From Paracoccus sp. S1E-3 (GTDB taxonomy: Bacteria; Pseudomonadota; Alphaproteobacteria; Rhodobacterales; Rhodobacteraceae), in NCBI RefSeq assembly GCF_013868135.1, contig NZ_JACEMU010000016.1, positions 310,001 to 374,000 of the forward strand: DNA of 64,000 bases, in the 5' to 3' direction. Shown piece after piece: positions 52,197-62,996 of the stretch. The translations under genes and the position numbers were made by a program. The number at the start of each line of letters is the position of its first letter. The stretch's first letter is position 1. The notes beneath the pieces were generated by a model, which saw only the letters and a list, made by a program, of their open reading frames with translations, did no database searches and had not been told where the DNA came from.

Positions 52197-53084
52197 TCAG
52201 ATAGGGCCTTCCTCGGCGGCGAATATTGCCCTCAGACCCGCTTCCAGATCGGGATAGTGAAGGCGGTAGCGCAGATCCTGCTTGAGCCGGGCGTTCCGCA
52301 CCTTCTTCGATTCCGCATAAAAACTGCGGGCCATGGGGGTCATGGCGGCTTGGGCGAATGGCTCGGCCGGCGGGACGGGCAGCCCCAGAAGGCGCGCGGC
52401 AGTTTCAATGGTTAACTCTGGCGCGGACGGCGCGTCATCGCAGAGGTTATAGATCTGTGTGGTCGCCGCTGGATGGCCTTCATCGGCGGCGGTTCGATCG
52501 AGAGAGGCGAGGATGGCGCCCGCGATGTCATCAACATGGATGCGCGAGAAGACTTGGCCGGGTTTGACGATGCGCCGCGCCGTGCCGTTGCGCAGCTTGG
52601 TGAAGGGGCCACGGCCGGGACCGTAGATGCCGGCCAGGCGGAAGATCGTCAGCGGCAGATCCGCGCGGCGGGCAAGCTCGACCCAGTCGTTCTCGGCCCG
52701 AAGGCGCGCCTGGCCGCGCGCGGTCGTCGGACGAGGCTGGGTGCTTTCGTCAACCCAATCGCCACCCCGATCGCCATATACATTGGTCGAAGACAGGTAT
52801 CCGATCCAGCCTGCGCGGCTGCGCAACAGATCCTCGGAGAAGGCGGCGAGCACCGGATCACCGCTCGCAATGTCCGGCGCCGCCGCGATCAGGATGGCGT
52901 CGGTGCGCGATATCTCATCACGCAGAAGCGCTTCGTTTCCCGGCCACAGGATTGGCCGCGCGCCCGCGGCGGCAACCCGCGCCGCATCGGCGCGGGTAGT
53001 GCCCGAAACCGTCCAGCCCGCCGCGACCAGTTGCGGGGTCAACGCGGCGGCGGTGTAGCCGTGGCCGAAGATCAGCATATGCAT
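52197..53084 (-). CDS. NAD-dependent epimerase/dehydratase family protein (SDR)
   Basis: 295 aa. The N-terminal Rossmann motif reads IFGHGYTAAAL (G-x-G-x-x-A-like). YLSSTNVYGDRGG, RLAGIYGPGRGPF and FSRIHVDDIAGAI are the extended-SDR blocks; in place of the usual YxxxK tyrosine motif, the region after PRPTTARGQARLRAE shows R/Q in the catalytic position, so it belongs to the atypical SDR group. Function unknown. Two in-frame ATGs (53084, 53078) are possible. Confidence 0.8.
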   Translation of the reverse strand: MHMLIFGHGYTAAALTPQLVAAGWTVSGTTRADAARVAAAGARPILWPGNEALLRDEISRTDAILIAAAPDIASGDPVLAAFSEDLLRSRAGWIGYLSSTNVYGDRGGDWVDESTQPRPTTARGQARLRAENDWVELARRADLPLTIFRLAGIYGPGRGPFTKLRNGTARRIVKPGQVFSRIHVDDIAGAILASLDRTAADEGHPAATTQIYNLCDDAPSAPELTIETAARLLGLPVPPAEPFAQAAMTPMARSFYAESKKVRNARLKQDLRYRLHYPDLEAGLRAIFAAEEGPI

Positions 53085-53548
53085 GGGGCACCGGAGAGTT
53101 ATCGCGTGGCCGCAAAGATGGAGGCAGACGGGCGCTGCGGTCAAGCGGACGGACGGTCGCAGCGAATAACGCGACGACATGTTCTGCAGGACGGAGGCGC
53201 CTCATACAGGGCGCTGCACTGGCAGAACGTCTCGCGCGGAGAAGCGCGGGCGTCGCTTGTCTCGGCAGACAGGCAGCGCGCGATATTCCGTCTCGTGGCG
53301 GCGGCAGTTGGGGGCATTGGCCCTTCCTGTGCCAAGGAAGTTGCGTGCCCCTTACCGTCGAAAAAGGCAGCGCGACTCATCCGTTCACGCGGTAGCGGGG
53401 AGGGCGCCGCGGCGCCCGCGCGCGGGAGGTTGTAAGGCCCCCCTCCCCCGCCGACACTGCCGGCGCGACATCTCCGGTCATCCGGCAGCCGCGATGGAAG
53501 CGCTTGGAACGCCCCATCTGCCGCGCCCCGTGCCGCTCGCTCGGCCGG
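53085..53548. other. Intergenic region
   Basis: 464 bases between the SDR and the LLM oxidoreductase. Short Arg/Ser-rich open frames are not convincing. It contains a perfect 16-bp palindrome GGGCGCCGCGGCGCCC at 53402-53417, possibly part of a terminator or binding site. No repeats or RNA gene recognised. Confidence 0.5.
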
Positions 53549-54553
53549 TCAAGCCGGGGTCTTCTGCAAGGACTCCATGACCTCGGCGGCGATGCGGAAG
53601 GATTTGCGCCGCGCCTCGGGGTCGTGGATCTGCCCGGTCAGGATCACCTCGTCAGGCTGATAGCGCTGGATCAGGTCCGAAAGCTGCGCACGCACCGTCG
53701 CCGGACTGCCGACCGCGCTGATCCGCAATGCCTCGCCCACCATGCGTTCCATGGGCGGGGTGATTTCAGACAGGTCGTGCGTGGGGGCGGGCAGCTTGCC
53801 GGGCCGGCCGCTGCGCAGCCGAGCGAAGGCCAGTTGCTGGCTGGATTGCAGCAGCCGCGCCTCGGCATCGGTATCGGCCGCGATCACGTTGATCGCCAGC
53901 ATGAAGCGCGGGCCATCCTCGGCATCTGGGCGGCCGGCCGGCTGAAAGCGCGCCCGATAGAAGGCCAGCGCCTCATCCAGCGCGGTCGGCGCGAAATGCG
54001 AGGCGAAGGCATACGGCAGGCCCAGCATCGCCGCCAGTTGCGCGCCGAACAGCGACGACCCCAGCATCCAGACGGGCACATAGGTGCCCTGCCCCGGATG
54101 GGCCTGGACCGGCGCCGCCGGGTTCGGATCATCGAGATAAGAGATCAGCTCCAGCACATCCTGCGGGAAGTTCTCGGCCATGTCAGGCGTTTTGCGCAGG
54201 GCCCGAAATACCGCGCCGTCCCCGCCGGGCGCCCGACCGAGGCCCAGGTCGATGCGGTCGCCATGGATGGTGGCCAGCGTCCCGAACTGTTCGGCGATGG
54301 ACAGGGGCGAGTGATTGGGCAGCATCACCCCGCCCGCGCCGACCCGTATCCGTTTGGTCGCCCCTGCGATATGCCCGATCAGGACCGAAGTCGCCGCCGA
54401 GGCGATGCCGACCATGTTGTGATGCTCGGCCAGCCAATAGCGGTGATAGCCCAGCCCGTCGGCCATTTGCGCGAGGGCAAGGCTGCTTGCAATCGCCTCA
54501 CGGGCCGAACTGCCCTCGGGAACAGGCGCGAGATCAAGGATGGAATAACGCAT
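53549..54553 (-). CDS. LLM class flavin-dependent oxidoreductase
   Basis: 334 aa luciferase-like monooxygenase fold. Features: [19 protein letters not shown] at the N-terminus, [29 protein letters not shown], and [13 protein letters not shown]. It uses reduced flavin (FMNH2 or F420-like) to oxidise an unknown substrate; the YhbW/MsnO8-like subgroup fits. AAAGGAG lies 7 bases upstream of the ATG at 54553; longer in-frame start rejected. It is divergent from amn. Confidence 0.9.
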   Translation of the reverse strand: MRYSILDLAPVPEGSSAREAIASSLALAQMADGLGYHRYWLAEHHNMVGIASAATSVLIGHIAGATKRIRVGAGGVMLPNHSPLSIAEQFGTLATIHGDRIDLGLGRAPGGDGAVFRALRKTPDMAENFPQDVLELISYLDDPNPAAPVQAHPGQGTYVPVWMLGSSLFGAQLAAMLGLPYAFASHFAPTALDEALAFYRARFQPAGRPDAEDGPRFMLAINVIAADTDAEARLLQSSQQLAFARLRSGRPGKLPAPTHDLSEITPPMERMVGEALRISAVGSPATVRAQLSDLIQRYQPDEVILTGQIHDPEARRKSFRIAAEVMESLQKTPA

Positions 54554-54647
54554 GCAACTCTCCTTTTGCGCATGATTTAGGAACCTCGGCGCCGTCTTGC
54601 CAGTGTCGCGCCCGGCTGGCACTGTCATCGGAACGACGAGGTTTTCG

Positions 54648-56126
54648 ATGAACGACGAACAATTGCAGCTGGAAACGCCCGCCCCCGCCGCGCCGGAAAG
54701 TTTCACCGATCCCCGCGCGGCGGTCGAACGGCTGAAGGAGCTTTACGACCGTTCCAGCGGCTTCCTGACCGACCGTTTCATCCATACGCTGGGGGGCGAG
54801 AAGCCGGGCGCGCGCTATCGCGCCTTCTACCCCGAGGTGCGGCTGGCCACGACCAGCCATACCACGGCGGATTCGCGGCTGTCCTTCGGCCATGTCTCGC
54901 TGCCGGGCACCTATACGGCGACGATCACCCGGCCCGACCTGTTCGAACATTACCTGCGCGAGCAGCTGGGTCTGCTGATGCGCAACCACGGCGTGCCGAT
55001 CACCGTCGGCTACAGCGAGACGCCGATGCCGGTGCATTTCGCCGTCGCCACCCGCACCGATCTGAACGTGCCGCAGGAAGGCGTGCTGGATTTCAGCCTG
55101 CGCGACGTCTTCGACGTGCCCGACCTGAACACCGTCAATGATGACATCGTGAACGGCGTGGCCACGCCCGGCCCGAATGGCGAGCAGGATCTGGCGCCCT
55201 TCACGGCGCAGCGGATTGATTACTCGCTGGCGCGGCTGGCGCATTACACGGCGACCGACCCGAAGCATTTTCAGAATTTCGTCCTGTTCACCAACTATCA
55301 GTTCTATGTCGACGAGTTCGAGGCCTTCGCCCGCGCCGCGCTCGGCGATCCGGCGTCCGGCTACACGGAATTCGTGGCGCCGGGGAACCAGATCATCGAC
55401 CGCCCTGATGGCGAGATCGTGCCGCTGGCGAAGATGCCCCAGATGCCCGCCTATCACCTGAAACGCGCCGGCAATCAGGGCATCACGCTGGTCAATATCG
55501 GCGTGGGTCCGTCGAACGCCAAGACCGCGACCGACCATATCGCGGTGCTGCGCCCCCATGCCTGGCTGATGGTCGGCCATTGCGCCGGCCTGCGCAACAG
55601 CCAGCGCCTGGGCGATTTCGTGCTGGCCCATGCCTATCTGCGCGAGGATCACGTGCTGGACGATGACCTGCCGGTCTGGGTGCCGATCCCTGCGCTTGCC
55701 GAGGTTCAGGTGGCCCTGCAGGAGGCCGTGGCCGAGGTCACCAAGCTGGAAGGATATGAGCTGAAGCGCATCATGCGCACCGGCACCGTCGCCACCATCG
55801 ACAACCGCAACTGGGAGCTGCGCGACCAGTCCGGCCCGATCCACCGCCTGTCGCTGTCGCGCGCCGTCGCGCTGGATATGGAAAGCGCCACCATCGCCGC
55901 CAACGGCTTCCGCTTCCGGGTGCCCTACGGAACGCTGCTCTGCGTGTCCGACAAGCCCCTGCACGGAGAGCTGAAGCTGCCCGGCATGGCCACCGATTTC
56001 TACCGCACGCAGGTCGCCAACCATCTGTTGATCGGCGTCCGGGCGATGGAAAAATTGCGCGACATGCCGCTGGAACGCATTCATTCGCGCAAGCTGCGCT
56101 CATTCAGCGAAACGGCATTTCTTTGA
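54648..56126 (+). CDS. amn: AMP nucleosidase
   Basis: 492 aa. It hydrolyses AMP to adenine and ribose 5-phosphate, regulating adenylate pools. The N-terminal regulatory domain carries [16 protein letters not shown] and [20 protein letters not shown]; the C-terminal nucleoside phosphorylase-like domain has [39 protein letters not shown] and [20 protein letters not shown]. The ATG at 54648 is chosen over an upstream in-frame start because family similarity begins there. Confidence 0.95.
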   Translation: MNDEQLQLETPAPAAPESFTDPRAAVERLKELYDRSSGFLTDRFIHTLGGEKPGARYRAFYPEVRLATTSHTTADSRLSFGHVSLPGTYTATITRPDLFEHYLREQLGLLMRNHGVPITVGYSETPMPVHFAVATRTDLNVPQEGVLDFSLRDVFDVPDLNTVNDDIVNGVATPGPNGEQDLAPFTAQRIDYSLARLAHYTATDPKHFQNFVLFTNYQFYVDEFEAFARAALGDPASGYTEFVAPGNQIIDRPDGEIVPLAKMPQMPAYHLKRAGNQGITLVNIGVGPSNAKTATDHIAVLRPHAWLMVGHCAGLRNSQRLGDFVLAHAYLREDHVLDDDLPVWVPIPALAEVQVALQEAVAEVTKLEGYELKRIMRTGTVATIDNRNWELRDQSGPIHRLSLSRAVALDMESATIAANGFRFRVPYGTLLCVSDKPLHGELKLPGMATDFYRTQVANHLLIGVRAMEKLRDMPLERIHSRKLRSFSETAFL

Positions 56127-56219
56127 ACCAAAGGACGTGTTGACCCTGCGTCATGCCGCCAGGGATCGGCGGAAATGGCGCTTTCCTGCGTCAGAACGTG
56201 CCAAGCCCGCGAAAAACGG

Positions 56220-56248
56220 TTGAAATGTTGCGCGAAACCTTGTGTAGC
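56220..56248 (+). promoter_or_regulatory. Candidate promoter of the HU gene
   Basis: TTGAAA (56220-56225), a 17-base spacer and TGTAGC (56243-56248), 66 bases before the ATG of the HU gene. Confidence 0.4.
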
Positions 56249-56314
56249 AGGTGGATGCCGCAGCGTGCGGTGACTGAATTCCCCAACCGAAGGGGATAAC
56301 GAGGAGACTGACTT

Positions 56315-56611
56315 ATGGCTCAAGCCGTGAAGCCGATGACCAAGACCCAACTCGTCGCCGTTCTGGCCGAGGAAATGGGCAGCGACAAGAAAACCGCCAC
56401 CGCTGCGCTGGATGCGATCGCCTCGGTCGTGACCCGTGAAGTGTCGAATGGCGGCGCCGTGACGCTGCCCGGCATCGGCAAAGTTGCCTGCCGCGCCCGC
56501 CCCGAGCGTCAGGTCCGCAACCCGCAGACCCAGGAAATGATGACCAAGCCGGCTGACAAGCAAGTCAAGGTCACGGTCGCCAAGGCGCTGAAGGACAGCG
56601 TGAACGCCTGA
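56315..56611 (+). CDS. HU family DNA-binding protein
   Basis: 98 aa, the histone-like architectural protein that bends and compacts DNA. TKTQLVAVLAEEMGSDKKTA forms helices 1-2, GGAVTLPGIGKVACRARPER includes the DNA-inserting beta-arm proline context, and the C-terminus ends VTVAKALKDSVNA. GAGGAG lies 8 bases before the ATG. Transcribed alone, with a promoter candidate and terminator around it. Confidence 0.95.
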   Translation: MAQAVKPMTKTQLVAVLAEEMGSDKKTATAALDAIASVVTREVSNGGAVTLPGIGKVACRARPERQVRNPQTQEMMTKPADKQVKVTVAKALKDSVNA

Positions 56612-56632
56612 TCGGCTTTCCGCAGGATCTGG

Positions 56633-56657
56633 GGCCGTCCTTCGGGGCGGCCTTTTT
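56633..56657 (+). terminator. Rho-independent terminator of the HU gene
   Basis: GGCCGTCC and GGGCGGCC form an 8-bp stem (one G-T wobble) with a TTCG tetraloop, followed by TTTTT at 56653-56657; 22 bases after the HU stop. Confidence 0.9.
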
Positions 56658-57159
56658 CTTTGCCGCCCGCTGTCCCTGGCCATGCCGCACAACCATGCGG
56701 GTCGGCCTTGGGGTCCGTTTGATCGGCTGTCCACCCGCAACGACGACGCCCTGAAGGCTTCCCCCCCCTCCCGTGACGCTTATTCGGCCACGCCAGCGCG
56801 GTCCGGCCTATCTTCGTTATCCTCCGCCGCAACCGATCGGAGCCCGCACACTCCGCGCCTCGGTTCCCGCCAGAAAAACCTGCGGGCGCGGGGTCGCTGC
56901 CGCAACCAACTTTCGACCTTTCGCCTGACCCCCCGTCAACCGAGACCGAAAAATGGGGGCCGATGACGGTGCGGGCATATGAATCGACGGCACCCACGAT
57001 GTCACGCGGGGCAAATCGCCTCACGGCAGGACACCAACCGGCAGAACTTCTCGCATCACCGTTTCCTGGACAGCGGCTTTTCTGCGACAATCCTGCCGCC
57101 GGGTCTGGCGCAGCGCGGAATGCCTGCCTAAGGTCCCCTCGCGGCAGAGGGGCGAGGCA
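56658..57159. other. Intergenic region
   Basis: About 500 bases with only short, low-quality open frames on both strands. It contains a 16-base sequence GCGACAATCCTGCCGC at 57084-57099 that recurs within a hairpin at 60306-60321. No RNA gene recognised. Confidence 0.5.
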
Positions 57160-58086
57160 ATGGATTTCAAGGCCATTCTGATGGGGCTGGCATTCGCGGT
57201 GATGTGGTCGTCGGCCTTCACCTCGACCCGTGTGATCGTGACCGCCGCGCCGCCCCTGACCGCCCTTGTCATCCGCTTTGCGCTCTCGGCTGTGATCGGC
57301 ATCGCCATCGCGCGGGCCATGGGCCAGACATGGCGACTGACCCGTGCGGAGTGGCGGGTGCTGATCGTCTTCGGGATCATGCAGAACGCCTTCTATCTGG
57401 GCCTCAACTGGGTCGCCATGCGCTCGATCGAGGCGTCGGCGGCCTCGATCATTGCCTCGATGATGCCGCTTCTGGTGGCGTTCTTCGGTTGGGTCTGGCT
57501 GGGCGAGAGGTTACGGCCGGTGGCCATCGCCGGGCTGGTGCTGGGGGTGTTGGGCGTCGCCATCATCATGGGCGTCCGGCTGCAACACGGGCTGGACCCT
57601 CTCGGCACCATTCTGTGCGTAATCGCCGTCGTCGCACTGACGGTGGCCACGCTGGTCGTGCGCGGCACCGGTGGCAGCCGCAACATGCTGATGATCGTGG
57701 GCCTGCAGATGGCCGTGGGCATGGCGGCGCTGATCGTTCCCGCCGCCGTGCTGGAATGGGGCCAGCCTGTCGACTGGAGCTGGCGGCTGGTCTTCGCCTT
57801 CCTCTACACCGTCGCGGCACCCGGACTGGCAGCGACGTTCATCTGGTTTCGGCTGGTCAACCGCATCGGCGCGGTGCGCGCGGCAACTTTCCATTTCCTG
57901 TCGCCGATCTTCGGCGTCACCATTGCCGCGCTGTTTCTGGGCGAGCGCTTCGGCGCCTCGGACGTGGTCGGGGCCAGCATCGTGGCGGCGGGGATCCTGA
58001 TGGTGCAGATGGCCCGCATCCCGCCGGCCCCGGATGCGTCCGAGGATCAGCGCTCGCCCACGCGTGCCACCGCCTCGCGCCCCTGA
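57160..58086 (+). CDS. EamA/DMT family exporter
   Basis: 308 aa with ten membrane helices in two EamA repeats; the first holds AFAVMWSSAFTSTRVIV and ALSAVIGIAIARAMG, the second FLSPIFGVTIAALFLGERFG. Such proteins export amino acids or metabolites. AGGGGCGAGG lies 5 bases before the ATG. Its 3' end overlaps the convergent GST gene by 40 bases. Confidence 0.88.
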   Translation: MDFKAILMGLAFAVMWSSAFTSTRVIVTAAPPLTALVIRFALSAVIGIAIARAMGQTWRLTRAEWRVLIVFGIMQNAFYLGLNWVAMRSIEASAASIIASMMPLLVAFFGWVWLGERLRPVAIAGLVLGVLGVAIIMGVRLQHGLDPLGTILCVIAVVALTVATLVVRGTGGSRNMLMIVGLQMAVGMAALIVPAAVLEWGQPVDWSWRLVFAFLYTVAAPGLAATFIWFRLVNRIGAVRAATFHFLSPIFGVTIAALFLGERFGASDVVGASIVAAGILMVQMARIPPAPDASEDQRSPTRATASRP

Positions 58087-58634
58087 CACCGCGCCACCCA
58101 GTCGAGGATCGCAGGCGTGGCTGGCATCTGATCGCCGAACCAGGCGAAGGGGCCGGAACACAGCAGATCGGCGGCGCTGAATTCCGAACCCAGAAGATAG
58201 GGCTGGCGGCTCAATACCTCGTCCAGACGCTGGATGGCGGTGTCGTAATCACGCAGCGAGGCGGTGATGGCCGGATGCGTCAGCCCGGTCCAGCTGAGAA
58301 TCGCCACCGGCTCGAACACGCCCTGATACCAGAACAGCCACGAGAGATATTCACCGCGCTGCGGATGGCCGACCGAACGGCCCAGACCAGCCGCGGGGAA
58401 GCGGTCGGTCAGGTACAGGATGATCGCGCCGCGTTCGCGGACGTGGTCCGTGCCATCGGTCAGATAGGGCACCTTGCCCTCGGGATGGGGGTTCGCGGGG
58501 TCTCGCGCGCCCGAACCGTCCTGGCGCGGAATGGTCACCTGCACGATCTTGACCTGATCGGTGATGCCCAGTTCGTGCAGCAGCACCATGACCGAGGTCG
58601 AGCGCGATTTCGGTGAATGGTAAAAGGTCAGCAT
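58047..58634 (-). CDS. Glutathione S-transferase family protein
   Basis: 195 aa. The N-terminal thioredoxin-like domain has YHSPKSRSTSVMVLLHELG, then NPHPEGKVPYLTDG with the cis-Pro GSH-binding loop and the E/R-x-S/G-A block RERGAIILYLTDRFP; the C-terminal helical domain has LLGSEFSAADLLCSGPF. Likely a detoxification or stress enzyme. It is divergent from the WYL regulator 62 bases away, which may control it. Confidence 0.87.
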   Translation of the reverse strand: MLTFYHSPKSRSTSVMVLLHELGITDQVKIVQVTIPRQDGSGARDPANPHPEGKVPYLTDGTDHVRERGAIILYLTDRFPAAGLGRSVGHPQRGEYLSWLFWYQGVFEPVAILSWTGLTHPAITASLRDYDTAIQRLDEVLSRQPYLLGSEFSAADLLCSGPFAWFGDQMPATPAILDWVARCQGREAVARVGER

Positions 58635-58696
58635 GATGGACTCCTGTCGATTGATGGGTCAGTTATGGGCCAGGGACCCTGACAGAATGTGGCAGC

Positions 58697-59395
58697 ATGG
58701 CACGCACCGACCGGCTGATGCGATTGATGGATGCGATGCGCCGCCTGCCGGCCCCGGTGACCGCCGCACGGCTGGCCGAGGAAACCGGCGTCAGCCCGCG
58801 CCAGCTGTATCGTGATATCGCCACCCTGCGTGCCGGCGGCGCGCTGATCGACGGCGCGGCGGGCCTCGGTTACCGGCTGACGGAGGACCCGGCCCTGCCC
58901 CCGCAAAGCTTCTCGCGGCTGGAGATCGAGGCGCTGCGCCTTGCGGTCGAGGCGCTGCCCCGCATCGGCGACCCCGAACTGACCGAGGCTGCCCGAACCG
59001 CATTGGCGCGCATCATCGCCACCCTGCCCGACCGTCAGGCCCAGCAGGCCGTCCATGCCACATTGCGCAGCTTCCCCACCCGGAGCGAGCGCCCCCTGCC
59101 CGCCATCGACATGGCGCTGATCCGTCAGGCCTGCTGGGACGAGACCGAGCTCGACATCACTTATCTGGACCTGCAGGACCGCATGTCCACGCGCGAGATC
59201 CGCCCGTTGGGCATGTCCTATTCCGAACATGCGCTGCTGTTGCTGGGCTGGTGCAAGCTACGGCAGGATTACCGCATGTTTCACTGCAATCGCATCATCG
59301 CCGCCCGGCTGACTGGGCAAAGCTTTCGCCCCCAGCGCGTGTCCCTGCTGCGCGACTATGCGCGGATCCTGCGCGACCGGCACCCGCGCGCATGA
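58697..59395 (+). CDS. HTH and WYL domain transcriptional regulator (YafY family)
   Basis: 232 aa. N-terminal DeoR/HTH-11-like winged helix (RLMRLMDAMRRLPAPVTAARLA, ETGVSPRQLYRDIATLRAGG) and a C-terminal WYL domain with ELDITYLDLQDRMSTREIRP and LLLLGWCKLRQDYRMFHCNR. Such regulators sense a small ligand through WYL. Divergent layout with the GST gene suggests control of GST. The 5-bp inverted repeat GTCAG...CTGAC in the shared region could be its site. Confidence 0.85.
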   Translation: MARTDRLMRLMDAMRRLPAPVTAARLAEETGVSPRQLYRDIATLRAGGALIDGAAGLGYRLTEDPALPPQSFSRLEIEALRLAVEALPRIGDPELTEAARTALARIIATLPDRQAQQAVHATLRSFPTRSERPLPAIDMALIRQACWDETELDITYLDLQDRMSTREIRPLGMSYSEHALLLLGWCKLRQDYRMFHCNRIIAARLTGQSFRPQRVSLLRDYARILRDRHPRA

Positions 59396-59399
59396 AAAA

Positions 59400-59425
59400 G
59401 GGCCACGCAGTTGCCCGCGCGGCCC
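59400..59425 (-). terminator. Rho-independent terminator of the outer-membrane protein gene
   Basis: GGGCC and GGCCC with an inner CGC/GCG pairing around an 8-base loop; on the minus strand TTTTT (59395-59399) follows. It lies 20 bases after the stop of the outer-membrane gene and next to the WYL regulator stop. Confidence 0.75.
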
Positions 59426-59444
59426 CCAAAACCCGGAAACGGGA

Positions 59445-60200
59445 TCAGAAGCGGTAGTTCACACCGATCTTGATATTGTGGTATTTCGGCGTCGCCTCGG
59501 TGTGCAGGGCGCCGAATTCACGGGTTTCCTTGCCGAAATTGGCGTATTCATATTCGCCGCTGACCGACAGCTTTTCCGAGACGCGCTTTTCCAGGCCGAC
59601 CCCGACGATATAGCCGGTCTTCTTGAAATCCGCCTCGCCCGAGCCGGTGTCGCCATCATCGTCGACGAAGCTGGCGCGGTATTCGATATCCGCACGGGCG
59701 ACGCCAGCCTTGGTGAACAGCAGCAGATCAGGCTTCACCAGATAGCCGCCTTTCAGCACCAGCGCGGCGACATTCTTGACCTTCGATTCCGTCTTCATCT
59801 CAAACGGAACATAGCCGCCGGGGGTCAGCCGGCCACTGGTCGAATCCTCGATACTGCCGAAATCGAAGCTCAGTTCCGGGCCGAAGACCCAGGCGTCGCG
59901 CTGCCAGCGATAGCCGGCGCGGATGCCGCCATTCACGCCTTTCAGCTTCAGCTCGCCCGCGTCGCCCAGAAAGCGCTCGGCGTTCGTGGCGGTGGCGGTT
60001 TCGTGATAGCCCACGCGGTCCTCGCCCTGGAACGCGTAGCCCAGGGTGCCACCGACATAGCCGCCGGCCCAAAGCGGGGCTTGCGCAACTTCGACGACCG
60101 GCACGACCTCCTGGACCACCGGGGCGATATAGCCCCCGGCGAATGCAGCGGAGCCGGTGAGAACGGCGGCAGAGGTAAACAGGAACGCGTTAATCTTCAT
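59445..60200 (-). CDS. Outer-membrane beta-barrel protein (opacity/Omp25-like)
   Basis: 251 aa. A signal peptide (MKINAFLFTSAAVLTGSAAFA) is followed by a mature protein of alternating-residue beta strands ending in YHNIKIGVNYRF, with the terminal aromatic residue typical of outer-membrane proteins. It resembles porin-family/opacity proteins of Rhodobacteraceae. Function may be structural or a surface antigen; no firm orthologue. The internal ATG at 60200 is used because the upstream part is not signal-like. Confidence 0.85.
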   Translation of the reverse strand: MKINAFLFTSAAVLTGSAAFAGGYIAPVVQEVVPVVEVAQAPLWAGGYVGGTLGYAFQGEDRVGYHETATATNAERFLGDAGELKLKGVNGGIRAGYRWQRDAWVFGPELSFDFGSIEDSTSGRLTPGGYVPFEMKTESKVKNVAALVLKGGYLVKPDLLLFTKAGVARADIEYRASFVDDDGDTGSGEADFKKTGYIVGVGLEKRVSEKLSVSGEYEYANFGKETREFGALHTEATPKYHNIKIGVNYRF

Positions 60201-60310
60201 GGCTGGCTCCACAAGCAGAGAGGGTGACTCTCGATGAACTGATCCCCGCAAGATAAGAGGTGCCCTTTTGGGGGGCAATTGCACTTATGGATAGAGCGTT
60301 AATACGCGAC

Positions 60311-60337
60311 AATCCTGCCGCAAACTGCGGCAGGATT
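60311..60337 (-). terminator. Strong hairpin after gyrB
   Basis: AATCCTGCCGCA and TGCGGCAGGATT, 12 bp perfect, with an AAC loop. It is 35 bases beyond the gyrB stop. There is no strong T-run, so it may be a terminator or 3'-end stabiliser. Confidence 0.6.
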
Positions 60338-60372
60338 ACCACGCATTTCGTCCTCAGGTGGTGGAATCGAGA

Positions 60373-62970
<2,598 letters not shown>

Positions 62971-62996
62971 TCATTTGCGGGGTTTTGAGGCATTGG

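Noticed and set aside
51828-52415. A 195-codon plus-strand frame running through flgD's end into the SDR gene
   Set aside because: Overlaps two real genes, no start or ribosome site of its own; only a short internal run looks gene-like and is reported as a possible remnant.
56658-57159. A tRNA or small RNA gene in the gene-free interval after HU
   Set aside because: No T-loop GTTCRANNC block or cloverleaf pairing found.
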